A stretch of 64,000 bases of DNA, from NCBI GenBank assembly GCA_028343855.1, contig JAOLZN010000001.1, positions 91,559 through 155,558 on the forward strand, read 5' to 3'. Every line of letters begins with the position of its first letter. Position 1 is the first letter of the stretch. The translations under genes were made by a program, and so were the position numbers. Shown one piece after another: positions 38,855-47,599 of this stretch. Source of the stretch: Candidatus Nitrosopumilus sp. Its GTDB lineage: Archaea; Thermoproteota; Nitrososphaeria; Nitrososphaerales; Nitrosopumilaceae. The notes under the pieces were generated by a model. The model did not search any database. It worked only from the letters and a program-made list of their open reading frames with translations, and had not been told where the DNA came from.

Positions 38855-39082
38855 TTGATGATTATTATGCAACAAAATGATATTGATGAAATTCTTCATT
38901 ACATTAATGAAAAGTTCGATGCAAATATTCCAAGTTTTGTTAAACTATTGATTGGAAAAAAAATCCATAAATTACAATCATTTGACCCTGCTACTTTGCC
39001 TGACTCTTTACGGAATTGTACTGTTGAAGAATTAATTATTATTTTTAAAAATGAATTAGATGCTAAAAGATTAAAATTATAA
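38855..39082 (+). CDS. hypothetical protein
   Basis: ORF track, 75 aa. Confidence 0.5.
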   Translation: MMIIMQQNDIDEILHYINEKFDANIPSFVKLLIGKKIHKLQSFDPATLPDSLRNCTVEELIIIFKNELDAKRLKL

Positions 39083-39160
39083 TTTCATTATTTCATTATC
39101 TCTTACAATATCTAATTTTAATTATTCATAAAAAAGTAATATGCTACTTTTACATTCTCA

Positions 39161-39361
39161 TTGTTGTATATGGCTCCAAAAGTCCCTTGTCCTAATTGTC
39201 ACGAAGATGAATGGCTTGAAAATAATGAACTGAGTTATCTTCCTCAAGTTGTTAAATTAGAAAATGGTAAATATGTTGCAGATGCTGAAAATGGAATTCA
39301 CGTTAGATTATGGCGTTGTAACAATTGTATGTACGTGATGCAATTTTGGGAACCTGATTAA
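39161..39361 (+). CDS. zinc-ribbon-like small protein
   Basis: CPNCHEDEW...LWRCNNCMYVMQF. Confidence 0.75.
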   Translation: MLYMAPKVPCPNCHEDEWLENNELSYLPQVVKLENGKYVADAENGIHVRLWRCNNCMYVMQFWEPD

Positions 39362-39493
39362 AACATGTATAAAAAGAATTTAATAATTATTTCAATAATT
39401 TAAGTAAAAAACTATGTAATTTTTAATTTATTTAATTTATTTTTAAAATTCTAAACAAAATGTAAATAAACAATGAAATTATTAGTTATTTGA

Positions 39494-40336
39494 ATGGCAG
39501 CAAAGCGCAAAACTAATACAAAAAAAGATCTTGAAGAGAAGATTGCAGAATTAGAGGCAAAATTATCAAAATTATCTGAACAAATTGATCCTCCATCTGC
39601 TAAAAAATCTAAAGAAGCCCCAAAACCAGCTGAGACAGCTAAACCAAAACCAACGCTTCCAAAAGGTTCTACACCAAAACCGCAAGAAGCACCAAAAGAA
39701 GCTCCAAAACCAGCTGAAACCAAAACAGCTCCTGTAACTGTACAAGATGCATTAGAAAATGCATACATGAATGCAGCAATGACTGATTTCCATCAGTACA
39801 GAGCAAAAGTTACTGGATACACACCAGCACCTAACAGATACTTTGTTAGAGGCACTGCTCCTGTAGGTAAAATTCCAACCAAAAACTGGAATGATCAAAA
39901 AGCAACAGTTACTGGTTACACACAACCATCAAACCAATACTTTGCAACAAGACCTAGACTTGCATACCATCCACCTACAAAGAGATTTGGAAGTTTCAGC
40001 GGTGTCAATATGACTGTCGAGGGAGTTGCTCTAAAAGCAACTGCTCAAGAAGCTCCAAAACCACAAGTTTCTGAACAAGCACCACCACCACAAACTGCTC
40101 AAAGTGATGGCAAATCCAAACAAGACAAATTATCAGATTATGAAGCTGATTATTTGAAAAGATTGGAACAACAAAAAATCGATGATGCAAAAGCAGCAGC
40201 AGAAGCCGCAGCTGAAGAAGCAAAAGCAAAAGTATCTGCTAATAAAAAAGGTGGCGCATTACCAAAAGGATTTGAAGCAAAAGCCGAACCAGAACCCGCA
40301 AAATCTTCTAGAGGAACATTACCAAAAGGTTTCTAA
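39494..40336 (+). CDS. LPKG-repeat protein, copy 2
   Basis: paralog of 38048..38773, identical over 238 nt; C-terminal GTLPKGF. Confidence 0.85.
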   Translation: MAAKRKTNTKKDLEEKIAELEAKLSKLSEQIDPPSAKKSKEAPKPAETAKPKPTLPKGSTPKPQEAPKEAPKPAETKTAPVTVQDALENAYMNAAMTDFHQYRAKVTGYTPAPNRYFVRGTAPVGKIPTKNWNDQKATVTGYTQPSNQYFATRPRLAYHPPTKRFGSFSGVNMTVEGVALKATAQEAPKPQVSEQAPPPQTAQSDGKSKQDKLSDYEADYLKRLEQQKIDDAKAAAEAAAEEAKAKVSANKKGGALPKGFEAKAEPEPAKSSRGTLPKGF

Positions 40337-40350
40337 CCTTTTCTTTATTT

Positions 40351-40809
40351 TTATTTTGTAAAATCTTCTAGTACTTGTAAAGCATGTCCCTTGGCTTTTA
40401 CCTTTGGATATGTTTTGAAAATTTTTCCTTTCTCGTTTACTAAAAATGAACTTCTAGTTACTCCCATGTATTCTCGTCCCATGAATTTTTTCATGCCCCA
40501 AACGCCGAATGCTTTTGAAACCTCTTTTTCTGTATCTGATAACAGGACATATTTAATTCCCATTTTACTACAGAATTTTTTATGTGATTCTTCGTTATCT
40601 GGACTGATTCCAATAATTTCAATTTCATTTTTTTGAAATTTTTTATATTCTGCTGAAAATTCATCTGCTTGTGTTGAACATCCTGGAGTGAAATCTTTTG
40701 GATAAAAATAGATGACATGTTTTTTTCCTTTGAAATCTGTAGATTTTATTTTGTTTCCTTTTGAATCATTTAGAGTAAATTTGGGGATTGTACCTCCTTC
40801 TTCTAACAT
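40351..40809 (-). CDS. bcp: peroxiredoxin (Bcp/PrxQ type)
   Basis: YFYPKDFTPGCSTQADEF. Confidence 0.94.
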   Translation of the reverse strand: MLEEGGTIPKFTLNDSKGNKIKSTDFKGKKHVIYFYPKDFTPGCSTQADEFSAEYKKFQKNEIEIIGISPDNEESHKKFCSKMGIKYVLLSDTEKEVSKAFGVWGMKKFMGREYMGVTRSSFLVNEKGKIFKTYPKVKAKGHALQVLEDFTK

Positions 40810-40930
40810 GTAATGTAATATTGATTTGTATATTTATAGAAACTTGCTCATTTTATCCTTGTACCACTAGATATTCTATGATCCCGTCCTAACCCAATTG
40901 TTTATATTGAAATCTTTTGGGGATTTTATA

Positions 40931-41644
40931 ATGGTTAATACAAGAGCATGGCTTGCTGAAGCAATTGCAACCTTTGCCTTAGTTTTCTTTGGTCCTTTAT
41001 CTGTTATTTTATCTGCTGCATACTTTGGTGAGGGATTATCCACCGAAGCAGTAATTTTCATATCTCTTGGACACGGTGGAATTATAGTCTTAATGGTATA
41101 TGCATTTGGTCATGTATCTGGAGCTCACATTAATCCTGCAGTAACAATTCCTATGATGATCTTAAAGAAAATTGGAATCAAGGATGGTATTGGATACATT
41201 CTATTTCAAATAATTGGTGCCGTAATTGCAACTGCAACATTGGCTACATTATTCCCTGAAATTGGCAAAAAGGTATTCTGGGGTGCACATGGTGGCCCTA
41301 GTGAATTACTAGGAAATAGTATGATGTCTGGTTTAGCAGTTGAAATAATTCTAACTTTCTTCTTGGTTGTTGTAATCTTTATGACTGCAGTTCATAAAAA
41401 AGCACCAAAGCAAATCTACGGCGGTGCAATTGGTGGAATGGTTTTCTTATTACATTTAGTAGGTGTGCCTTTAACTGGAGCATCAATGAATCCTGCAAGA
41501 TCATTTTCCCCTGCATTAATTTCAGGTGATGTTGGATTGTGGGAAGTTCAATGGTTGTATTGGGTTGGTCCGATAATTGGTGGTATCATTGGTGCACTTG
41601 TAATGCATTATGTCTATACAAAACCAGCAGAAAAAGAAGCATAA
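40931..41644 (+). CDS. MIP family aquaporin/glycerol channel
   Basis: HVSGAHINPAVT and GASMNPARSF NPA boxes; start at 40931 preferred over 40898. Confidence 0.95.
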   Translation: MVNTRAWLAEAIATFALVFFGPLSVILSAAYFGEGLSTEAVIFISLGHGGIIVLMVYAFGHVSGAHINPAVTIPMMILKKIGIKDGIGYILFQIIGAVIATATLATLFPEIGKKVFWGAHGGPSELLGNSMMSGLAVEIILTFFLVVVIFMTAVHKKAPKQIYGGAIGGMVFLLHLVGVPLTGASMNPARSFSPALISGDVGLWEVQWLYWVGPIIGGIIGALVMHYVYTKPAEKEA

Positions 41645-41707
41645 TTTTTTAATTAACTTTTCTAGAAAATACCAACATTTTTAAAAATTTATGATCCTTT
41701 TTTAAAT

Positions 41708-42130
41708 ATGTCTTCTGATGATATTCTTGAAATATTTTCTACTGAATTTGATAAATTAGAAAACTTAGTTAATTTAATTAAATTTGATAATGATCTTACT
41801 ATAAATCAAATTGTTCAAGTTTATTACCAAATTACAAATATCTCCTCAATGATTGTTGTAATTAAACAACAACTGAAACAAAGTACTGAGAAAATTTTAC
41901 GTACTGAAAAATTCATCAATGAAAATTTTAATTCTATCATTCATCCTAAAATTATGGATCATATTGAAAATTCAATTTCTAATATTACTACTGATTTACA
42001 ATCTCTTAATTCTGGACAAAAATCCAAAGAAACCATTGAAAATGAGGCTAAATTATATGAAAAATTACGTGAAATAATGAGCACTAAGGAATTTGTTAAA
42101 CAGTATGATTCAGGTTTGTCTAATGATTGA
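41708..42130 (+). CDS. hypothetical helical protein
   Basis: ORF track, 140 aa; overlaps next start. Confidence 0.6.
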   Translation: MSSDDILEIFSTEFDKLENLVNLIKFDNDLTINQIVQVYYQITNISSMIVVIKQQLKQSTEKILRTEKFINENFNSIIHPKIMDHIENSISNITTDLQSLNSGQKSKETIENEAKLYEKLREIMSTKEFVKQYDSGLSND

Positions 42131-42950
42131 AAAACTTGCTAAAAACTTAGTAAATTTAAAAAAACAATTTGCAAGTAACTATGCTGGAACTAGCCAAATC
42201 CAAGAAATAATTCCTATTTCTAAATCTGAATCATTTCCAATTGATGAATACGAATTAAATACACTTCATGAATTTGCAACTAAAAATCCAATTTACTATA
42301 ACTCTTTTGAAAAAGTAATTGATAAAATTCCTTGCATGGTGTATGAAGGTGATATTAACAAATATTGGTTAAACAGTATTCAACATGATTCTAGTCATGC
42401 CCCTTTCTCTCCGACATGGATAATGTCTGGATATGTAATGTCATTATTTGCAAAAGAACATGGCTATTCTGAAATTATTGATATTGGTTCTGGTGATGGA
42501 CGTATTGCATATTGTGGTGGAGTACTTGGTATGAAATCTCATAGTATTGAATTAGATCCCATGTTGGTTGATCTTCAAAATTCACTAGCAACAAATGTTA
42601 ATTTTAATCCTAATTGCTTTGACGCAATTCAGTTTGATTATTCTTCATTGAATTTAACAAAACCCCTATTTTTCATTGGCGGTCTTGCTCAAATGGGTGG
42701 ATTAGAGTTGGCCACCGGTGTGTTGAATAGAACAAAACCTCATTTTCATTTATGGGATAAAATTGGTTGGAGTTTTGCTGGAACTTTGTCAAAAAAATAT
42801 CTTGTAGATCCAAAAAATCATGCTGGTTGGGGTAGTTTCATTGAAACAAATCATTTACAATTAATTCAAAATATTTCATTACCAACTGCTTGGTCTTTTC
42901 ATGAGTTTGATGAAACACAATATGTTTTTTCAAAACTCCTTGAAAAATAG
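42123..42950 (+). CDS. SAM-dependent methyltransferase-like protein
   Basis: IIDIGSGDGRIAYCGGVLGMKSHSIELDPMLV. Confidence 0.7.
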   Translation: MIEKLAKNLVNLKKQFASNYAGTSQIQEIIPISKSESFPIDEYELNTLHEFATKNPIYYNSFEKVIDKIPCMVYEGDINKYWLNSIQHDSSHAPFSPTWIMSGYVMSLFAKEHGYSEIIDIGSGDGRIAYCGGVLGMKSHSIELDPMLVDLQNSLATNVNFNPNCFDAIQFDYSSLNLTKPLFFIGGLAQMGGLELATGVLNRTKPHFHLWDKIGWSFAGTLSKKYLVDPKNHAGWGSFIETNHLQLIQNISLPTAWSFHEFDETQYVFSKLLEK

Positions 42951-42985
42951 CAATCCAAATTAAGTGTCCCTTTCAAAATATTCTT

Positions 42986-43060
42986 GGACACGTGGCTCAG
43001 CTTGGATAGAGCAAGCGCTTGCGGAGTGCTAGGTCGTCGGTTCAAATCCGATCGTGCCCG
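42986..43060 (+). tRNA. tRNA-Arg (GCG)
   Basis: GGACACG/CGTGCCC acceptor (one A-C mismatch), AGCGC TTGCGGA GTGCT anticodon arm, GTCGG TTCAAAT CCGAT T-arm. Confidence 0.93.
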
Positions 43061-43128
43061 CTTAATTTCTTATTTTAGTAATTCCATGAAATTTTCTTTA
43101 TTCTTAAATAATATCCTCTTTCAGTATA

Positions 43129-43530
43129 GTGATGAGCCGTCAAGACTTTGATTCTTCCTCAATTTTAGTCCAAGACATAATGACTAAAGCAATTATTTCT
43201 GTCAACACTCAAACTACCGTTTTTCAAGTGGCAAAAATGATGGAACAGGGTGGGATTGGCGCAGTACTTGTAAAGAAAGATGGAAATCTTAGCGGTATTG
43301 TTACTGATAGAGATTATGCCACAAAGATTATGGCAAATAATTTGTCATCTGATACAAGTGTAGGGAAAATAATGTCTTCTCCCTTGATTACAATTAATTA
43401 TGATGAATCCATTTCTGCAGCAGCAGAAAGAATGACATCTAAAAAAATCAGAAAACTTGCAGTAACTAATGATGGTAATATCATTGGCTTAATTACGTCT
43501 ACTGATTTAGTAACTCAACTTGCTAAGTAA
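43129..43530 (+). CDS. tandem CBS-domain protein
   Basis: VQDIMTKAIISVNTQTTVFQVAKMM...GIVTDRDYATKIM...VGKIMSSPLITI. Confidence 0.92.
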   Translation: MMSRQDFDSSSILVQDIMTKAIISVNTQTTVFQVAKMMEQGGIGAVLVKKDGNLSGIVTDRDYATKIMANNLSSDTSVGKIMSSPLITINYDESISAAAERMTSKKIRKLAVTNDGNIIGLITSTDLVTQLAK

Positions 43531-43956
43531 CTAGAATGTTTTCGTTTTTCTAAGAAATACTGTAACTGATATCATGTAACATGTTGTGGCAATAATTTCA
43601 GAAATTATTGATGCTAGGTATGGTTCAATACCTACTTCTAAAAAATAATATAGACTTGGCCATCTAATTCCTAGATAAATTATTTCACCCACTCCAAATG
43701 ATGAAATAAGTTTCAGTAATTCTTTTTTAATTAATTTTGATTCCATTGTTTTGTATCTTTTTCGATTATCAATGTAAAATAAACTAGAAAATAATCCAAA
43801 GTAAATAACATATCCTATAATGATTGTAATTGTTGTAGTTTGATAATTTTCATAATCAACTAATAATTGAGCTGCAACTGCTGAAATTGATGCAGAAGCA
43901 ATAAAACAAATTATGAAATTTCGATTGATTTGCAATAACTGCTTATTTATTTTCAT
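43531..43956 (-). CDS. four-TM membrane protein (GtrA-like topology)
   Basis: hydrophobic segments. Confidence 0.55.
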   Translation of the reverse strand: MKINKQLLQINRNFIICFIASASISAVAAQLLVDYENYQTTTITIIIGYVIYFGLFSSLFYIDNRKRYKTMESKLIKKELLKLISSFGVGEIIYLGIRWPSLYYFLEVGIEPYLASIISEIIATTCYMISVTVFLRKTKTF

Positions 43957-43963
43957 AATTTAT

Positions 43964-44125
43964 TCAACAATTTGGACAACTAGGTCCAGAATCTTTTTTG
44001 GATTTTCCGTGGGCTTTTTGCATATGTCTGATCAATCTATCTGTTGCAGTAAAATTCATTCCACAAATTTGACATTCTGTGCCTGTGATTAACACTTCTT
44101 TTACTTTATTTCTAAAAAGTCCCAT
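43964..44125 (-). CDS. small C2H2 zinc finger protein (53 aa)
   Basis: MGLFRNKVKEVLITGTECQICGMNFTATDRLIRHMQKAHGKSKKDSGPSCPNC; not in the ORF track. Confidence 0.75.
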   Translation of the reverse strand: MGLFRNKVKEVLITGTECQICGMNFTATDRLIRHMQKAHGKSKKDSGPSCPNC

Positions 44126-44193
44126 GAAGCAAAATTTTTCATATTAATTAAAAATGTTCTTTATTGATTAGGCCCTAAATATTTAGTAAATCT

Positions 44194-44748
44194 ATGAAAA
44201 AAAGATGCCATTGGGCAAAGGATGAACCCAATACTAGTTATCATGATGAAGAATGGGGTATTCCAGTACATGATGATCAAAAATTATTTGAATTTCTAAT
44301 TTTAGAAGGTGCTCAAGCTGGATTGTCTTGGAGTACAATTCTTAATCGTAGAGAAGGATATCAAGATGCTTTTTCTAATTTTGATGTTGTTATAGTTGCA
44401 AAATATACTCAAAACCATGTAAAAAAATTGCTAAAAAATAAAAAAATTATTCGAAATAAACTAAAAATTAATTCTGCAATTAACAATGCTAAAAAATTTA
44501 TTGAAATTCAACAAAAATTTGGTTCTTTTGATCAATATTTGTGGAGATTTGTAAATAATAAACCCATTAAAAATTCATTCCACAAATATTCTGAAATACC
44601 TGCATGCACTACTATTTCTGAAAAATTGAGTACTGATCTTAAAAAATATGGATTTACTTTTGTTGGACCTACAATTTGTTATGCCTTTATGCAAGCAATT
44701 GGTATGGTAAATGATCATACTGTTGATTGTTTCAAATACCCCAAATAA
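44194..44748 (+). CDS. tag: DNA-3-methyladenine glycosylase I
   Basis: CHWAKDEPNTSYHDEEWGIPVHDDQKLFEFLILEGAQAGLSW. Confidence 0.96.
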   Translation: MKKRCHWAKDEPNTSYHDEEWGIPVHDDQKLFEFLILEGAQAGLSWSTILNRREGYQDAFSNFDVVIVAKYTQNHVKKLLKNKKIIRNKLKINSAINNAKKFIEIQQKFGSFDQYLWRFVNNKPIKNSFHKYSEIPACTTISEKLSTDLKKYGFTFVGPTICYAFMQAIGMVNDHTVDCFKYPK

Positions 44749-44817
44749 TTAATTACTCTTCATATCTGAAAATTGTAAAAAGATCATAGATAAATTTGAG
44801 AAAATCATTATACATTA

Positions 44818-45075
44818 GTGAAAAAACTAGATCCCGCTGTTGAACAATTAATTGCAGAAGCTAAAAATAAATTGGAAAAAAGAAATTTTTCCCTTCAAAA
44901 TTCTATAGATGATTTTGAAAAAGAACTCCCAAAACATGAATCTTTTCCAACTTCAAAAGATATGCTTACTTCATACATTGGAATATATCAAAATGAAATT
45001 CATGCTAATTCGCTCATTTTACAATTATTGAGTAAAGCTGATGAAATACTGCTTAGATATGGTATTGAAAATTAA
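44818..45075 (+). CDS. hypothetical protein
   Basis: ORF track, 85 aa; GTG start. Confidence 0.5.
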   Translation: MKKLDPAVEQLIAEAKNKLEKRNFSLQNSIDDFEKELPKHESFPTSKDMLTSYIGIYQNEIHANSLILQLLSKADEILLRYGIEN

Positions 45076-45149
45076 TTCTTTTTTCTACAAAGACCAATTA
45101 TTTCTAAAATTTAATATTTGGAAATATTTTTAGGTATATTGTAAGTATT

Positions 45150-45518
45150 ATGACTGAAAAATCCTTTGCAACATCCTTATCTTGTATTGATGGTAGAGTT
45201 CAACTTCCAATGATTAATCTGATTAAAAAAAAATATTCTGTAGATTTTGTGGATACTATCACTGCACCTGGAATTGACAAGGTCATTTCTGATGGCGATA
45301 TTGAATCTATCAAAAAAAGTGTAATGATTTCTGTATCTAATCATAAATCATCTCATATTGTAATTTCTGGTCATTTTGGATGCGCCGGAAACCCTGTTTC
45401 TAATGATGAACATTTTACTCATATTGAAAAAAGTGTGGAACTTGTCAAATCTTGGAATTTAGATGCTGAAGTTGTCGGTGTTTGGATTGATGAAAATTTT
45501 ATTCCACAATTAATTTAA
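45150..45518 (+). CDS. minimal beta-carbonic-anhydrase-like protein
   Basis: SCIDGR (CxDxR) and GHFGCAGNP (HxxC). Confidence 0.65.
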   Translation: MTEKSFATSLSCIDGRVQLPMINLIKKKYSVDFVDTITAPGIDKVISDGDIESIKKSVMISVSNHKSSHIVISGHFGCAGNPVSNDEHFTHIEKSVELVKSWNLDAEVVGVWIDENFIPQLI

Positions 45519-45528
45519 TTCTAAAAAT

Positions 45529-45702
45529 TTATCCATAAATCATACAATGTTCACATTCACAAACATCTTGTTCTTCTGATTTTTTTAGACATTTTTTATG
45601 CTGCCCAGCTTGGCATTGAACACATACTTCTTCAATATTTTCAACTTCTGTGTATTTTTTAGATTGATCAAACCCAAATCCTCCATCTTGTGGCCCTACC
45701 AT
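45529..45702 (-). CDS. Cys-rich small protein (57 aa)
   Basis: MVGPQDGGFGFDQSKKYTEVENIEEVCVQCQAGQHKKCLKKSEEQDVCECEHCMIYG; not in the ORF track. Confidence 0.65.
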   Translation of the reverse strand: MVGPQDGGFGFDQSKKYTEVENIEEVCVQCQAGQHKKCLKKSEEQDVCECEHCMIYG

Positions 45703-45736
45703 GTATTATTGTGATTAATCTAGTATTTCTAGTTCA

Positions 45737-46036
45737 CTAATTTAGTGCATTTTTGATTGTATCTTGTAATTGATTTTTATTTTCTTCAATTATTCCTCTG
45801 ATTTCAAAAGTATCTACATATCCTCCTGCTGATGCTCGTGTTGCTTTAAGTAAATAATGCAATGAACCTTCTTCAATTTTTCCAACATAATATCCGTAAA
45901 GAAAATCTAATTCATCATTGCACTTCCAAATTTTTTTAATATTTGGAAATGTTTGTTCAATTTCAGTGGGTATTTCTTGAATTCTTCTTTTGATATACTG
46001 ATCTAATGATTTTCTAATGGTGGAATCTTGAAGCAT
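45737..46036 (-). CDS. hypothetical protein
   Basis: ORF track, 99 aa. Confidence 0.5.
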   Translation of the reverse strand: MLQDSTIRKSLDQYIKRRIQEIPTEIEQTFPNIKKIWKCNDELDFLYGYYVGKIEEGSLHYLLKATRASAGGYVDTFEIRGIIEENKNQLQDTIKNALN

Positions 46037-46054
46037 TTTTGTACCTACTGATTA

Positions 46055-46213
46055 TTACTTTTTGTCCTTTTTATTACCTGTCTCTTTTTTTTCATCATCA
46101 ACATTGTCCCACATGTGCATAGTTCCTCTAATCATAAAAGAACCAACAATTATTGTCCCTAATCCTACTACTACAAAAATGAATAATTTACCTATGTCTT
46201 TGATACTTACCAA
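46055..46213 (-). CDS. small single-TM protein (52 aa)
   Basis: TTG start: MVSIKDIGKLFIFVVVGLGTIIVGSFMIRGTMHMWDNVDDEKKETGNKKDKK; not in the ORF track. Confidence 0.5.
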   Translation of the reverse strand: MVSIKDIGKLFIFVVVGLGTIIVGSFMIRGTMHMWDNVDDEKKETGNKKDKK

Positions 46214-46388
46214 TTCTATTACTCTAATGAGATTATGAGTATAATTGTCTATAAATTGATAAAAATTAGTAGGTTCAGAAATTCAGATAATAATTCTCGC
46301 TTTAAAAAAGGGCTTTTTCTATAGGATACACGGCATTGGGGTGGAGTGAGTTTTTTTAGTGTCAAATCTAATCGTCAATCAAAGGATT

Positions 46389-46652
46389 ATGACAAGAACA
46401 ATTACTTGTAAAGAAGCCGAGAAAGATTGTACGTGGTCATTTAATGAAGAAAGCATGGAAAAAGTATGGTTAAAAGTAAAAGAACACATTTTGTCACAAC
46501 ATAAAGAAATTGAGTTAAATCCTGAAAATACTGAAATTATCAAATCAATAATCACTTCCAAAGTTTACAAAGATGGTGCACGAGTTGAATCCGGAAGATT
46601 TTGGTGGTGGGGCGAGAAGATGGAAAAAGTAAACAAATTAGTCTCCAAATAG
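46389..46652 (+). CDS. DUF1059-like small protein
   Basis: TRTITCKEAEKDCTWSFNEESMEKVWLKVKEHILSQH; start at internal ATG preferred. Confidence 0.6.
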   Translation: MTRTITCKEAEKDCTWSFNEESMEKVWLKVKEHILSQHKEIELNPENTEIIKSIITSKVYKDGARVESGRFWWWGEKMEKVNKLVSK

Positions 46653-46766
46653 ACTCTATTTTTCAAGAATTATTCATAAAGAAATGGCACGTAGTGTCTT
46701 TTTTTATTACTACTTAGATTATCTTTATCATACAGCATTTTAACACCCGTACACGCTGTTAAACTT

Positions 46767-46793
46767 GAGAAGGTTCGTGATTGAACCTTTCTC
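46767..46793. terminator. hairpin between convergent genes, possible terminator
   Basis: GAGAAGGTTC gtgatt GAACCTTTCTC, 10 bp with one bulge, overlapping the stop of 46792..47022. Confidence 0.4.
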
Positions 46794-47022
46794 ATTTACT
46801 TTTGATATCTAGTTTTAATTTTTTAATTAGAAATATTGCTGCTCCACCAATGTTTAGCATTATTCCTCCAGATATTATCCCTATGTATGAGAGCCAACTA
46901 ATTGGGGCTGTTAAAAAATACATAATTGTTGCAGATAATATTACAATTCCACCAATAATTAGTAAGTATGATACTAATTTTGTAATTGATATTACCTGAT
47001 CACGTTCCATGATTCCTAACAA
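46792..47022 (-). CDS. two-TM membrane protein
   Basis: hydrophobic segments. Confidence 0.55.
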   Translation of the reverse strand: MLGIMERDQVISITKLVSYLLIIGGIVILSATIMYFLTAPISWLSYIGIISGGIMLNIGGAAIFLIKKLKLDIKSK

Positions 47023-47146
47023 ATGTTTCGTGATTTATTCATTAAGATAGGAAATGGCACTTGAACGCTTATCTGTTACAAATTAAACGATTTGTTGTTT
47101 TAATTTATTCAATTAGATTCAATAATGAGTTTACTTTTTTCCAATT

Positions 47147-47245
47147 ATGAGTAAAAAACAACAGGTTGTTGCATGGATTGCAATGATTGGGGGCGGTATT
47201 GGATTTTTCTTTTTCTCCATAGAAATGGCAGAATTTATGCGTTAG
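47147..47245 (+). CDS. 32-aa single-TM miniprotein
   Basis: ATG...TAG: MSKKQQVVAWIAMIGGGIGFFFFSIEMAEFMR. Confidence 0.45.
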   Translation: MSKKQQVVAWIAMIGGGIGFFFFSIEMAEFMR

Positions 47246-47296
47246 ATCACTCTCCACATCAATAATCTTTTTTTAGAAAAACTTTCTAGTTTAGTT

Positions 47297-47596
47297 ATGG
47301 GATTTTTATCCAATTTTAGAAAAGATTTAGAAATTGCAAAAAGAAACAAGGCTGCAAATATCAACGGAAAAAATCTCAAAGGAATATTGACAAAATTCAA
47401 AGAAGAGCGTGATAGAATTGAGCATGAAACTGGTGTTAGGCCTCAAATAGATAATACAACACAAATGTTTATGCAAAAAATTCTAAATGTTTGGATCTCT
47501 GAAGGTAAAGAAATTGATGAAGAGAAATTTTGGTTGGAGGTGGATTATAATCGTCAATTCAGTCATCCTGTGGAATATTATGAAATTCAAAGATAA
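47297..47596 (+). CDS. hypothetical protein
   Basis: ORF track, 99 aa. Confidence 0.55.
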   Translation: MGFLSNFRKDLEIAKRNKAANINGKNLKGILTKFKEERDRIEHETGVRPQIDNTTQMFMQKILNVWISEGKEIDEEKFWLEVDYNRQFSHPVEYYEIQR

Positions 47597-47599
47597 TGA

